DNA of 64,000 nt, from the NCBI RefSeq assembly GCF_000165485.1, contig NC_014623.1, positions 4,421,501 through 4,485,500 on the forward strand, in the 5' to 3' direction. The notes beneath the pieces are model-generated. The model was not told the origin of the DNA and did no database searches. It was given only the letters and a program-made list of their open reading frames with translations. A program made the translations under genes and the position numbers. Origin of the DNA: Stigmatella aurantiaca DW4/3-1. Its GTDB lineage: Bacteria; Myxococcota; Myxococcia; Myxococcales; Myxococcaceae. Position 1 is the first letter of the stretch; the number at the start of each line of letters is the position of its first letter. This document shows, one piece after another, positions 8,258-16,911 of the stretch.

Positions 8258-10727
8258 GACCGGTATCCGCCGTGGGGAAGTGGAAGCGGGTCACACCATC
8301 CGCCAGGACGCCCGGAACGGTGCCCGTGGCACCCGTGAACCGGCATCCTTGGGCCACCCCTGTGAGCGCCAGCGCGACGGGCAGGTGGCCGCGCAGGTGG
8401 ACTTCCACCGTGGAGGCCTCTTGCTTCCAATCAAGGAGGGGGGCGTTGGCCCACACCAGCCGGGGACCTGCGGAGGGTGTTTCGCTCAGGACGAACTGCG
8501 CCTCGGGCGCCGCCAAGCTCACGTAGCGGCCCTGGGGTGTGTCGGCGAAGCCAGCCACTCCCTGCGATCGCTCCAGGGCGGGTTCCCCCCATCCCGTGGG
8601 CAATCTCAGCGTGCGCAGGGCACCCAGCCCCCGGATTTGCCAGGTGCCATCGAACGTGCGCGCGAGCGTGGCCTGGGCAAAGCCACGGGCCCGGTCTTCA
8701 TACTCACAGCGCCACAATGGAAGGGTGGGTTGGGCCTGCGCCCAGGAATACACTTTTGCGAGGGCCCGGACCCCGGCGGGGGTGGTGCAGGCCCCCACGG
8801 GATGGGAAATCATCAGGGGAGAAAGCCGGCGCGGATGGTCTGTCCACGCGAGGACCTCGGTAAGCCGGGAGTAGGCAAACGGTGAGAGAGTCCTCGCTGC
8901 CTCGCGGGAGTGTTTCACCGGCTCGAGCCGCATCAAGGGAGACAGCGCGGTGAGCGAGAGCGGGGTCGCGGGAAGAAGCGCCTCTGCCGGATGGGGCGCG
9001 CCGTGTCCGGGCTCTTCGATGTGGATCCGCCGCGCCGCTTTCCGTGCCAGCGGGCGCAGGCCAGGGGCTTCCAGCGCTCCTTTTGGCAAGCGCATGCTCA
9101 CCGGCAGTGGATGGCGCGCCAGCAGGGACTCCAAGAGCACCTGTCCCACGGCGGGGGTTCCAAGCACTTCGGCGGGAGCGCCAAAGCCCTCGCCATCAAT
9201 GTCGATCACCAGCAACCGGCGGCCGTTCTCCGTCGTCGCGTCCGGGGCCGGGATGGGCTCCAGGCCCAGGGCCTGGGGGAGGAAGGTGAAGGGGTCCAGG
9301 ACCCAACGCTGCTGGCCCTCGAAGCCCTCCTCCAACACGTAGGGGCTCTGCGCGACCCCCCCGCAGGCACCGGAGAGAATGGCGGCGGCCTCCCGGTTCG
9401 ACTCATCGCGCACGGACAGGTGCACCCGGACGCTGGCGCTCGCGGCCTGGAGGATGGGCAGCGAGCGGGCGTGGGGAGCGGGGGGCGCTTCGAAGCCAAT
9501 GAGGGCATCGGCGCGTCCCATGTGGACGGGGCCCTCCAGCTTCACGGGTGCCAGGCCCCGCCGGGCCAGGAATCCTGGCTCCTGGATGAAGCCCAGTTCG
9601 CCAAAGAGCGCTGCGCGGACGCCGTCGTCACACTGCCGGTCCAGCCAGGCCCTCAAGGCCTTGGGCTTTTCCAGCGGTGGGCCAGACACCCAGGCCACCA
9701 CGCCCGCGTAGCGTCCCGCGAGCCGCATCGTGGGCAGCTCACCGCGCACGTCGCGATAGTCCAACGTGTACCCCAGGGACTCGAGGGGAAGCGCCAGCAG
9801 CCGGTGCAGGGTCGATTGGACCGCCGCGCCCTCGGCGCCGTCATAGAGCGCCAGCACCCGCCGGGGGACGACTTCCAGGGGACCTACCCCGAGCGTGTCG
9901 AGGCTCGCGTTGGTGACATAGGGGGTGAAGCCGAGTGCCAGGATGGAGCGGGCGACGGTTCGTGCCTGCTCTCGCTCGGATGGCGGCAGATAGTCGATGA
10001 CCGTCACCGGCAGGCCATGGCGCTCGTGCAGGTGCGTGAGGCGCTCCTGGAGCCAGGCGCGATCCTTCTCCGCCACGGGCTCATAGCGGTTCGCCGCCGC
10101 GTTCCATCCCGTGAAGAGGCTTTCGGCCACCACCCCCGCGGCGAAGGGCGCCGCCTCGGGGAAGAGCTCGAAGCCGCGGTTGAGCAGCAGCTTCACGCCG
10201 GGCAGCCGCTGGTGCATCTCCCGCAGCAACTCCACCAGCGCCCGGGTGCGCGCCTGCACCACCGAGGGCGGCGCGGGGACCGCCAGGGGGCTGTCCAGCG
10301 TGTCGAGGAAGAGACCGTGATAACCGCGCGCCCAGAGCGCCTGGGCCTGGGCCAGGAGGAATGCGCGCACCTGCGCATGGCGGGGATCCACCACATCGCT
10401 GCCCCAGGCCGCGTTCTCGGAGATGATCCAATCGGGTTGGACCTGGGCGTGCGCCGCGTTGTTCCGGTTCACCTCTCCGACACTGAGATAGGCATAGACC
10501 TGGCTGTTCGCGCGCAGGGCCTTGAGCTCTTCGGGGGTCGTGGCCCCCGGTTCGAGCACCACTTGCTTGAAGTGGGAGAGCTCGGCCACCGGAACCTGAT
10601 CGCCATAATAGAAGGCGATGCTCTGGGTTTCGGTGGCGGGAGGTTCGGCCGAGACCTCGGGCGAGGCACAGGCCCAAGCCAGCGCGGTGACCCATGCCAC
10701 CGTGTACTGCCAATAACGTGTCTTCAC
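8235..10727 (-). CDS. pelA: PelA-like periplasmic hydrolase/deacetylase
   Basis: An 830-residue exported protein. The N-terminus is a signal sequence (ALAWAC, a poor lipobox). Residues about 35-275 form the GH166-type TIM barrel, with GLFLDTLDS (139-146) and VVAESLF (199-205; E202 is the likely catalytic acid). A reductase-like middle region follows. A CE4-like deacetylase segment retains the metal-site elements: DGEGF at 511-515 and H575-x3-H579. The protein is shorter than the 948-residue Pseudomonas PelA, mainly after the HxxxH. PelA partially deacetylates Pel and can cleave it. The GTG start at 10727 follows a purine-rich leader. First gene of the pel operon. Confidence 0.92.
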   Translation of the reverse strand: MKTRYWQYTVAWVTALAWACASPEVSAEPPATETQSIAFYYGDQVPVAELSHFKQVVLEPGATTPEELKALRANSQVYAYLSVGEVNRNNAAHAQVQPDWIISENAAWGSDVVDPRHAQVRAFLLAQAQALWARGYHGLFLDTLDSPLAVPAPPSVVQARTRALVELLREMHQRLPGVKLLLNRGFELFPEAAPFAAGVVAESLFTGWNAAANRYEPVAEKDRAWLQERLTHLHERHGLPVTVIDYLPPSEREQARTVARSILALGFTPYVTNASLDTLGVGPLEVVPRRVLALYDGAEGAAVQSTLHRLLALPLESLGYTLDYRDVRGELPTMRLAGRYAGVVAWVSGPPLEKPKALRAWLDRQCDDGVRAALFGELGFIQEPGFLARRGLAPVKLEGPVHMGRADALIGFEAPPAPHARSLPILQAASASVRVHLSVRDESNREAAAILSGACGGVAQSPYVLEEGFEGQQRWVLDPFTFLPQALGLEPIPAPDATTENGRRLLVIDIDGEGFGAPAEVLGTPAVGQVLLESLLARHPLPVSMRLPKGALEAPGLRPLARKAARRIHIEEPGHGAPHPAEALLPATPLSLTALSPLMRLEPVKHSREAARTLSPFAYSRLTEVLAWTDHPRRLSPLMISHPVGACTTPAGVRALAKVYSWAQAQPTLPLWRCEYEDRARGFAQATLARTFDGTWQIRGLGALRTLRLPTGWGEPALERSQGVAGFADTPQGRYVSLAAPEAQFVLSETPSAGPRLVWANAPLLDWKQEASTVEVHLRGHLPVALALTGVAQGCRFTGATGTVPGVLADGVTRFHFPTADTGHARLVCF

Positions 10728-10741
10728 GCCCTCGCCCTTCT

Positions 10742-10762
10742 CCTTCCGCTGTCAGCGGAAGG
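10742..10762 (-). promoter_or_regulatory. Perfect 9-bp hairpin covering the pelA ribosome-binding region
   Basis: The arms CCTTCCGCT and AGCGGAAGG pair perfectly around a 3-base loop. In the pelA mRNA the 3' arm contains the GGAAGG that continues into the AAGGAG Shine-Dalgarno-like stretch, upstream of the GTG start at 10727. Folding would hide part of the ribosome-binding region. A regulatory role is inferred, not shown. Confidence 0.45.
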
Positions 10763-10800
10763 CCCCATCCCAAGACAACCCAGCACCTTGAGCGATTTAG

Positions 10801-10812
10801 GGAACACGTTCC
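10801..10812. promoter_or_regulatory. GGAAC-AC-GTTCC palindrome in the pelA/CE18 divergent region
   Basis: A perfect inverted repeat of 5-bp arms with a 2-bp centre lies in the 287-bp divergent region between pelA and the CE18-like deacetylase gene. Size and symmetry would suit a dimeric regulator controlling both sides. No regulator is identified, and a repeat this short can occur by chance. Confidence 0.3.
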
Positions 10813-11014
10813 AGGGCAACAACCCGCCCCGGCGGGAAGGGGGGGAAAGAAGCGCATGGACCTACACCCTCCACGGGGATGGCCGATGTCGCGCGGCCAC
10901 CACTTCTCTCCATCGCGGGTCGGGACAAGCCTCCATTGGACAAAGACGGATACAGCTTGTTCGCAGGTTTTCAAGATGGGTGTCTTGAAGCCCTGTCTTC
11001 GAGGGAGATAACAG

Positions 11015-13006
11015 ATGATTCACAGGTTATTCGGGGTGTTGTCTTTGTTTTGGGCACTGGGGATTTTGGGGGCTCCGTCAGCGATGGGTTCGGAGGTGCA
11101 TCACAGGGCTCACCAGGTGACACAGGGGTCGCCAATGCTCAAACCCCAACAGGCTTCGGCACAGCTGGCGCCGTTCGCGGCCCCTCCGGTGAGTGCCCGG
11201 CGCGTGAAGGTGGACGGCGCGACGCTGGAGGCCCGGCTGCTGGTGGTGGCCGGGGATGGGAATGAGCCGGCCTTGACGGCCATCCGCCAGGCACTCGATT
11301 ACCTGGGCACCCCTTACACCGTGCACGTGGCCACGAAGAGCCCCGGAGCGCTTACCCCCGCGCTGCTGGCGGAAGGCTCCCGCGGCCACTTTCAGGGCGT
11401 CATGCTCACCACCTCGAATCTCAGCTATTTTGACGGCACCGGGTGGCGCAGCGCGCTCTCGCAGGCCGAGTGGCAGGCCCTGGCCGACTACGAGCTCAAC
11501 TTCGGCGTGCGGCAGGTCACCTGGTACACGTATCCGGCCGAGGTGCTGGGCTTTGCTGGGCCCGTCGCGGAAGCACCTGAGAACGTCGTTCCAACCCTTC
11601 GCATCACGTCCGCGGGCCAGCAGGTCTTCTCTTACTTGTCACTGGAGCCGCTGCCGATTCGCCATGCCTACACATACCTGGCCTCCGCGGCCCCAGGCGC
11701 GGTCCCACTCTTTCAAGACGGGCAGGGCCATTCCCTCGTGGTGGTGGCCACGCTGCCAGACGGGCGGGAGAACCTCGCCCTCACCTTTGATCAAGAGGCC
11801 TACCTCACGCATTCGGTGGCGCTCTCCTATGGGGTGGTCAACTGGGTCACCCGGGGCTTGTTCCTGGGATACCGCCGCGTCTATGCCGGTGCGCAGGTGG
11901 ATGACTTCTTCCTGGAGAATGACCTCTGGGAGAATCCCACTCTCGCCTATCGCATGACGGGGGAGGATCTGAAGGCCACGGCTCAGTGGCAGGTCGAAGT
12001 CCAGGCGCGGCTCCAGTCGCCCTCGTTCCGCTTGGACATGGCCTTCAACGGGCTGGGCATCGAGCCAGAAGAAGGGGTTGAAGACACGCTCACGCCCGCG
12101 GCCCGGTCCTATGCCGCTCACTTCAAGTGGATCAGCCACACGTACAATCATCCGTACCTGGATGAGATGGATTATGCGTCCGTGCGCGAAGAGCTGACGG
12201 GGAACTTCGAGGTGGCCAGCACGTTGGGGCTAAAGAACTTCTGTCCGAAAAACCTGGTCACCCCCAACATCACTGGGCTGCGCAACCCCAACGCGATGCG
12301 CGCCGCGTATGATCTGGGCAGCCGTTACATGGTGTCCGATTCCTCGATCGCCGATCAGGCCATGCGGACGCCCAACGCGGCCCTGCACAACTTCGTCGTC
12401 CCGGATCTCCTGATGATTCCCCGCCGGCCGACGAACCTCTTCTACAACGTGTCCGTCCCCGGGGAGTGGGTGAGCGAGTACAACCACATCTACCGCGCGT
12501 ACTGGGGGCGGGATCTCTCTTACGCGGAGATCCTCGACGAGGAGAGCAATGTGTTGCTGCTCTACATCCTCCGGGGAGAGCTGGCGCCCTGGATGTTCCA
12601 TCAGGCCAACCTGCGCTTCTACGCGCCGAAGCGCAGCTTGCTGACGGACCTGTTGAACGCCACGTTCACCAAATACCAGCGACTGTACCGCTTGCCGCTG
12701 GAGAGCCCTTCCATGGAGGTGCTCGGCGAGCGGGCCGAGTGGCGGCTGGCCCTGAGTGAGGTGCCGGTGAATGCCGTCATCACCCCGGGCCAATCCATGA
12801 CCCTCTCGGCGCCCAAGGATCTGGTGCTCCCGGTGACGGGCTTGCCGCTGTCCTGCGCCGAGGAGTACGGCGGGCAGCCCACTGCCTTTATTCGCCTCAC
12901 CGCGGGAAAGTCCGTGACGTTCCCGCTGAACCGCGTGGAGGTGGCCAGCCAGGCGTGTCTGATGCCGAGGCTGGAATCCTGTGGTGATCTGGGCTCCGGC
13001 AGGTGA
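11015..13006 (+). CDS. CE18 (Agd3-like) exported polysaccharide deacetylase
   Basis: A 663-residue secreted protein with a signal peptide (cleavage about residues 20-26) and a large catalytic region. The metal-dependent deacetylase elements are AQVDDFF (D296, D297) and WISHTYNHPYLDEMD (H375, H379), the arrangement seen in the fungal galactosaminogalactan deacetylase Agd3 that founded family CE18. It is divergent from pelA and convergent with a GH114 gene 15 bp downstream. Pel and galactosaminogalactan are both N-acetylgalactosamine/galactosamine polymers, so this enzyme may deacetylate the Pel product outside the cell or at the outer membrane. The family call is fairly confident from the motifs; the substrate is inferred. 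Confidence 0.75.
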   Translation: MIHRLFGVLSLFWALGILGAPSAMGSEVHHRAHQVTQGSPMLKPQQASAQLAPFAAPPVSARRVKVDGATLEARLLVVAGDGNEPALTAIRQALDYLGTPYTVHVATKSPGALTPALLAEGSRGHFQGVMLTTSNLSYFDGTGWRSALSQAEWQALADYELNFGVRQVTWYTYPAEVLGFAGPVAEAPENVVPTLRITSAGQQVFSYLSLEPLPIRHAYTYLASAAPGAVPLFQDGQGHSLVVVATLPDGRENLALTFDQEAYLTHSVALSYGVVNWVTRGLFLGYRRVYAGAQVDDFFLENDLWENPTLAYRMTGEDLKATAQWQVEVQARLQSPSFRLDMAFNGLGIEPEEGVEDTLTPAARSYAAHFKWISHTYNHPYLDEMDYASVREELTGNFEVASTLGLKNFCPKNLVTPNITGLRNPNAMRAAYDLGSRYMVSDSSIADQAMRTPNAALHNFVVPDLLMIPRRPTNLFYNVSVPGEWVSEYNHIYRAYWGRDLSYAEILDEESNVLLLYILRGELAPWMFHQANLRFYAPKRSLLTDLLNATFTKYQRLYRLPLESPSMEVLGERAEWRLALSEVPVNAVITPGQSMTLSAPKDLVLPVTGLPLSCAEEYGGQPTAFIRLTAGKSVTFPLNRVEVASQACLMPRLESCGDLGSGR

Positions 13007-13021
13007 GCGGCCGCCCTCGCT

Positions 13022-13912
13022 TCAGCGGCAGGAGATGCGCGCCGCGTCCAGCTCCAGGTTCTTCACCAAGGTGTCGAACCCGAGCGCGTTGGCCTCCGGG
13101 CACACCGACTGGGCCAGGGCGGCACCTCCATATTCGATGTGGAAGACGGCCTTGCCCGCGGTGATGAACGGGCGCAGGGTGTCGCACTCGTCGTACTGGA
13201 GACACTCCTCGTTGACCTGGAAGTCGAAGTCGTTCACGAGCTGTGTCACCTGATCCACATCGTTCTTCAGGCCAACGGCCAGCCCACGCGAGTGGGCCTC
13301 CGAGGCGAGGAAGCGGTTGAAGGCGAGCTGGTCAGCCGAGGTGAGGCGGAAACCCGTGTTGTTCGAATAGCCGTCCACGTTGTCCGGGTCCACCGCGTCG
13401 CATCCCTTCTGGCGGGCCAGCTCGATCCGGCTGCGCATGATGTCGCGGACCGAGGTGGCGCGGATGTCCAGCCAGCGCTCGCCGGGCCAGCCATCCAGTG
13501 CCTTGCCCAGCACCGCCGAGGGGAAGCTCTTGGCGTCTGGGCGCCAGTCTTCGTAAGAGCCAGCGCTGAAGTAACAGATGACCTTGCGTCCCTGGCTCTT
13601 GAGCGCGGTGAGGGTGGCGGTGGGCGTGTCGAACAGGTCCACGTCATACACCGGGACGTTGAAGCCCGTGTTCAGCTTCCCGCTGAGCTGGATCTGCCAG
13701 CGCGTGCCGGGAGTGGGACGCCACCAAGCCGGCGTCGCCGCTGTCTCGGCGGGGGCCGTGTTCTGAAAGGGGCGCTCCGGGGAGGGGCTGCCAGAAGGAG
13801 GGGAGGCCGGTTCCATGGCCGGGAGGGCTTCCTCGTGACCGCCACACGCGGAGACGAGGGCGGTTCCGGGGATCAAAGGGGCGAGGCACAGCAAGGTCTT
13901 CCAGGTAGGCAA
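13022..13912 (-). CDS. GH114 endo-alpha-1,4-galactosaminidase-like lipoprotein (Ega3-like)
   Basis: A 296-residue lipoprotein with a clear lipobox (LVSAC) and a proline/serine-rich linker before a TIM barrel. Family features include VPVYDVDLFDT, GRKVICYFSAGSYEDWRPD, GCDAVDPDNVDGY (probable catalytic Asp region) and FQVNEECLQYDEC (probable catalytic Glu). GH114 enzymes such as fungal Ega3 cleave galactosamine-rich alpha-1,4 polymers. Start set at TTG 13912, with TAGGAG 5 bases upstream of the short spacer; this yields a compact signal peptide, whereas a frame from 13969 adds an implausible leader. Next to the CE18 gene and the pel operon, it may trim or recycle the same polymer at the cell surface. 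Confidence 0.82.
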   Translation of the reverse strand: MPTWKTLLCLAPLIPGTALVSACGGHEEALPAMEPASPPSGSPSPERPFQNTAPAETAATPAWWRPTPGTRWQIQLSGKLNTGFNVPVYDVDLFDTPTATLTALKSQGRKVICYFSAGSYEDWRPDAKSFPSAVLGKALDGWPGERWLDIRATSVRDIMRSRIELARQKGCDAVDPDNVDGYSNNTGFRLTSADQLAFNRFLASEAHSRGLAVGLKNDVDQVTQLVNDFDFQVNEECLQYDECDTLRPFITAGKAVFHIEYGGAALAQSVCPEANALGFDTLVKNLELDAARISCR

Positions 13913-13993
13913 GGGGTCTCCTAGCAACAAGGCCCGGGACACGGTTCCAGGCGTTGGCGCGGTGAACATCCCTTGGGGGGCGGCTCTTCCTCA

Positions 13994-14030
13994 ACGAAAA
14001 GCGGGGCTCCGGTTGGACCCGGGCCCCGCT
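13994..14030 (-). terminator. Rho-independent terminator downstream of the DUF4142 gene
   Basis: On the minus strand the arms AGCGGGGC and GCCCCGCT (14023-14030 and 14000-14007) enclose a loop and run straight into TTTTCG. It lies 30 bp past the stop of the minus-strand DUF4142 gene and before the GH114 gene, separating the two transcripts. Confidence 0.7.
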
Positions 14031-14059
14031 GGCTCAAGGCGCTTGAGTGGCTGCCTTTG

Positions 14060-14698
14060 TCAATCGATGATGTCCTTGATGCGCTTGCCGCTCGCGATGT
14101 GCCCCTCGAGGGTGACATCGGTCTTGGAGAGCAGGCTGCTGAAGACCGCATCGTTCTCGTACTTGTCCTTGCCTTCGCCGATCAGGTTCTTGCCCTTCTC
14201 CTGATCCTTGAGGACCTTCGACAGGAAGTCCTTGTCGAAGTCCTTGCCATTCTTCTTGCGCAGGTCATTGACCTCCTTCTGCGCGTCGCGGATGGCCTCG
14301 TACTTGCGGCCATCCTTGCCCTTCATCGCCTCGTCGTAGCCGATCTGGATGCCGGAGCCTCCCGTGCCCGACATGTCGATGGTCGAGATGTCGTAGGCCT
14401 TGCTTTGTGCCCAGGCCTTCAGCTCCGCCTGGTTCTGACGGTGGTCTTGCACGAGCTGGCGCGCGAACTTCACCACCGTCTTGTCATCGGACTGCTGGAT
14501 GGCCAGCTCGCCCAGGGCAATCTGCTTGGCGTTGAAGACGGCCAGCTGGTCGACGAAGAGCTTGCCCTCGGCCGCGGCCTTGCCGATCTGGCGTGCATCC
14601 TTGTTCGCATCACCCGCGTAGGCGCCGGAACCCAGCAGCAGACCCGACAATACCGCCGCCGCCAGAGCCGACGTCTTCCGTCCACGAATTCCAGCCAT
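14060..14698 (-). CDS. DUF4142 periplasmic protein
   Basis: A 212-residue protein with an N-terminal signal peptide (SALAAAVLSGLLLGSGAYAG) and a ferritin-like four-helix DUF4142 domain: KLFVDQLAVFNAKQIALGELAIQQSDDKTVVKFARQLVQDHRQNQAEL is the hallmark helix pair, quoted here only in parts as residues about 45-95. DUF4142 proteins are periplasmic and often stress-linked, but no molecular function is established. ATG 14698 was chosen because it starts the signal peptide and has AAGGTGGG upstream. A terminator follows the gene. Confidence 0.85.
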   Translation of the reverse strand: MAGIRGRKTSALAAAVLSGLLLGSGAYAGDANKDARQIGKAAAEGKLFVDQLAVFNAKQIALGELAIQQSDDKTVVKFARQLVQDHRQNQAELKAWAQSKAYDISTIDMSGTGGSGIQIGYDEAMKGKDGRKYEAIRDAQKEVNDLRKKNGKDFDKDFLSKVLKDQEKGKNLIGEGKDKYENDAVFSSLLSKTDVTLEGHIASGKRIKDIID

Positions 14699-14767
14699 GG
14701 TTCCCACCTTGAAAGGAGAGTTGATGGCGGCAAGGTGGGGATTCGTGGAGACTTCCAGCAACATTCC

Positions 14768-16048
14768 TCACGGGCTCGCCCCCCTCTTGGGAGAGCAGCC
14801 AGGCAGCCAGGGCCTTGGATGCCCGTCTGATGGGGTGGAGGATGCCTGGAGAAACTCTCCCTGGGCGAGAGGGCCGTAGCTTTCCGCACTGTCCAAGGGG
14901 GCACTGGTCGAGTGTCCGCCCACGATGAGAACCTGGCCTGAGGCCAGGACGCTGGCGCTGTGGTACGACCGGGCTATTGCCAGACTGTTCATTGGCGACC
15001 AGGTGTCTGTCGCAGGATCGAAGAGTTCTGTGCTGGCAAGCGCCACCCTCGCGCCCCCGCCCACTACCAGCACTTGGCCTGAAGGCAGCAAGCGGGCGGT
15101 GTGATTGGCCCGGGCCACTGCCAGGGAGCCCGTCCTCCGCCATTCGCCGGTCATGGGGTCGAACACCTCCGAGTGATTCAAGGCTCCTGACGCGCCGTCC
15201 GGATCGCCTCCAGCCACCAGCACCTTCCCTGAAAAGAGCTTGCTGGCCGTGTGATAGGCGCGGCCGGTTTCCATGTGACCCGCTGCGGACCACTGGCCTG
15301 TCGCCGGATTGTACAGCTCCGCGCTGGTCAGAACTTGGATGTTGAACCCTCCGGTGATGAGCACATGGCCTGAAGGCAGCACCGTGGCGGTGTGGCCATA
15401 TCGCGCCGTGAGCATCGGGGCGGTCGCTGACCAAGTGTTCGTGACGGGATTGTAGATCTCCGTGCTGGTCAATGGACCGCCGAAACCAATACCTCCCGCG
15501 ATTAGCACCTTCCCGGAGGGGAGCACGCTGGCGGTGTGGCTCGCTCGTATCGCGATCATGGCGCGTGCTGCCGACCAAGTGCCGGTGGTTTCGTCGAGCA
15601 CCTCGGCACTGGAAAGAGGATCATGGATGTGTTGGCCTCCGGCGATCAACACCTTGCCTGAGAGCAGGACGCTGGCCGTGTGGTCATGGCGAACCTTGAT
15701 CATGTCTCCCGTGGCCGACCAGGTATCCGTGGCCGGATCATACACCTCTGCGCTGGTTTGAGCGTCACTGCCATAGCGGCCCGCCACCAACACCTTGCCG
15801 GAGGGAAGGATGCTGGCCGTGTGGCCATGGCGTGAGAGAGCCATACTCCCTGCTGGGAGCCAGGGGGGAAGACACGCAAGACAGCCGTCCTCTTCGCCTT
15901 TGCTTGTCTCGTGGATGCTGAATGGTTCCGAGGGAGTTCGCGGGGAGCCGCCACAGCCCAGCAACCCATGGAGCGTTGAGCCGCAGAGAAGCAGGTGGAA
16001 CCAGAGCCAGACCGAACCAAACGCCTGATGCGCGGAGTGAGTCGCCAT
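14768..16048 (-). CDS. Kelch-repeat lipoprotein, seven-bladed propeller
   Basis: A 426-residue protein with a signal sequence and lipobox-like LHGLLGC. Seven kelch units follow, each with a form of HTASVLPSGKVLVAGG and an EVYDPATDTWS strand, enough for one closed propeller; the first unit has AGR in place of AGG. Kelch lipoproteins of this kind are abundant and paralogous in myxobacteria, are probably surface-exposed adhesion or ligand-binding proteins, and have no known enzymatic role here. The last 30 or so residues are proline-rich and outside the repeat. Transcribed towards the DUF4142 gene. Confidence 0.85.
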   Translation of the reverse strand: MATHSAHQAFGSVWLWFHLLLCGSTLHGLLGCGGSPRTPSEPFSIHETSKGEEDGCLACLPPWLPAGSMALSRHGHTASILPSGKVLVAGRYGSDAQTSAEVYDPATDTWSATGDMIKVRHDHTASVLLSGKVLIAGGQHIHDPLSSAEVLDETTGTWSAARAMIAIRASHTASVLPSGKVLIAGGIGFGGPLTSTEIYNPVTNTWSATAPMLTARYGHTATVLPSGHVLITGGFNIQVLTSAELYNPATGQWSAAGHMETGRAYHTASKLFSGKVLVAGGDPDGASGALNHSEVFDPMTGEWRRTGSLAVARANHTARLLPSGQVLVVGGGARVALASTELFDPATDTWSPMNSLAIARSYHSASVLASGQVLIVGGHSTSAPLDSAESYGPLAQGEFLQASSTPSDGHPRPWLPGCSPKRGASP

Positions 16049-16170
16049 GCCTCAAGAAGGTAGCGATGGCGAGGGAGAAAGGATGTACCCCAAAAGAGGC
16101 ACAGCCTTTCTCGCGGGGGCAGCTCACGAGGCATCCCGCTGCCCGGCGGCATTGAGCGGGTGATGGCGGG

Positions 16171-16911
16171 TCAGAGGGAACGCGGCTGGAGCAAGTTCGC
16201 GCGCTCCAGCAACTCGCGCACACGTTGGCCCAGGGCAATGTGCCCGGGATCCGAGGCTGTGAAACGCTCTGGAGTGAGGATGATGAGCATTCCCAGCGAG
16301 CCGACGGGCTGGATCCTCACGGGAGCGGGGGGCGGAGGAACAGTGCCGCGTCGGCGTGAAATGTAAGTCATCCATCCCACTCGCGCGCCGTTCTCGTGGG
16401 GCTTGGGAATGAGATTCAAGGTGAGGTTGGTGCTGACCACGCCCCAATCAGGATCTCAGGCAGTGGCCAGGCACTCCAGTAATTGAATCAACACGGGCTC
16501 GCTCATCAGGCGATTCATGGCATCTCCCTCTGAGGGGGGATCCACCAAACAGTGGTTACCGACCATATTGGCGTAGCCACCACATTGAATATGGACACGT
16601 GTGGAGCGGCTGTCGGGGCGTTGATTCCAAACATGCAGACCAAAGCCAAGTTCTTCAATGGCAGACTTATCAATGGTCGCCCGGTTCATTTCCTCGGTGA
16701 GAAGTCTTTCCAGTTCATTTGCATTGTCGACCGGTGCTGTTTGTCCTGGAAAGTTCTTGGGAACTTTGCCTTTGCCTGCCTTATACCATTGTTTCAAAGA
16801 TGGATCGGACTGGGATAGCATGCTGAAAAAGAGCGCTGTACGCTGCGCGCATTCGCTCACGTTTTCGCGCCGAGAGCCCCAGTAAACCCCTGCATAGTAC
16901 GACTCAAGCAT
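16171..16911 (-). pseudogene. Imm52-family immunity gene interrupted by an in-frame TGA
   Basis: Reading from ATG 16911 gives an Imm52-like N-terminus (YYAGVYWGSRRENVSECAQR) and continues to LLECLATA, where TGA occupies 16456-16458. The same frame then continues without another stop as DPDWGVVSTNLTLNL and on to 16171, ending RVRELLERANLLQPRSL, the expected C-terminal half. TGG to TGA at an expected Trp (A-W-DPDWGVV) explains the break. The intact protein would be about 246 residues. A TTG at 16929 is an alternative start overlapping the toxin stop. It lies 14 bp behind the toxin gene it should neutralise. A stop-truncated 151-residue product is unlikely to fold as the full domain. Confidence 0.8.

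Noticed and set aside
8910-10988. A 692-residue open frame antisense to pelA
   Set aside because: Antisense shadow; PelA carries the conserved domains on the minus strand.
16456-16458. Selenocysteine or programmed readthrough at the Imm52 TGA
   Set aside because: The expected residue is Trp, there is no recognisable SECIS structure, and the toxin partner is also broken; a nonsense mutation is simpler.
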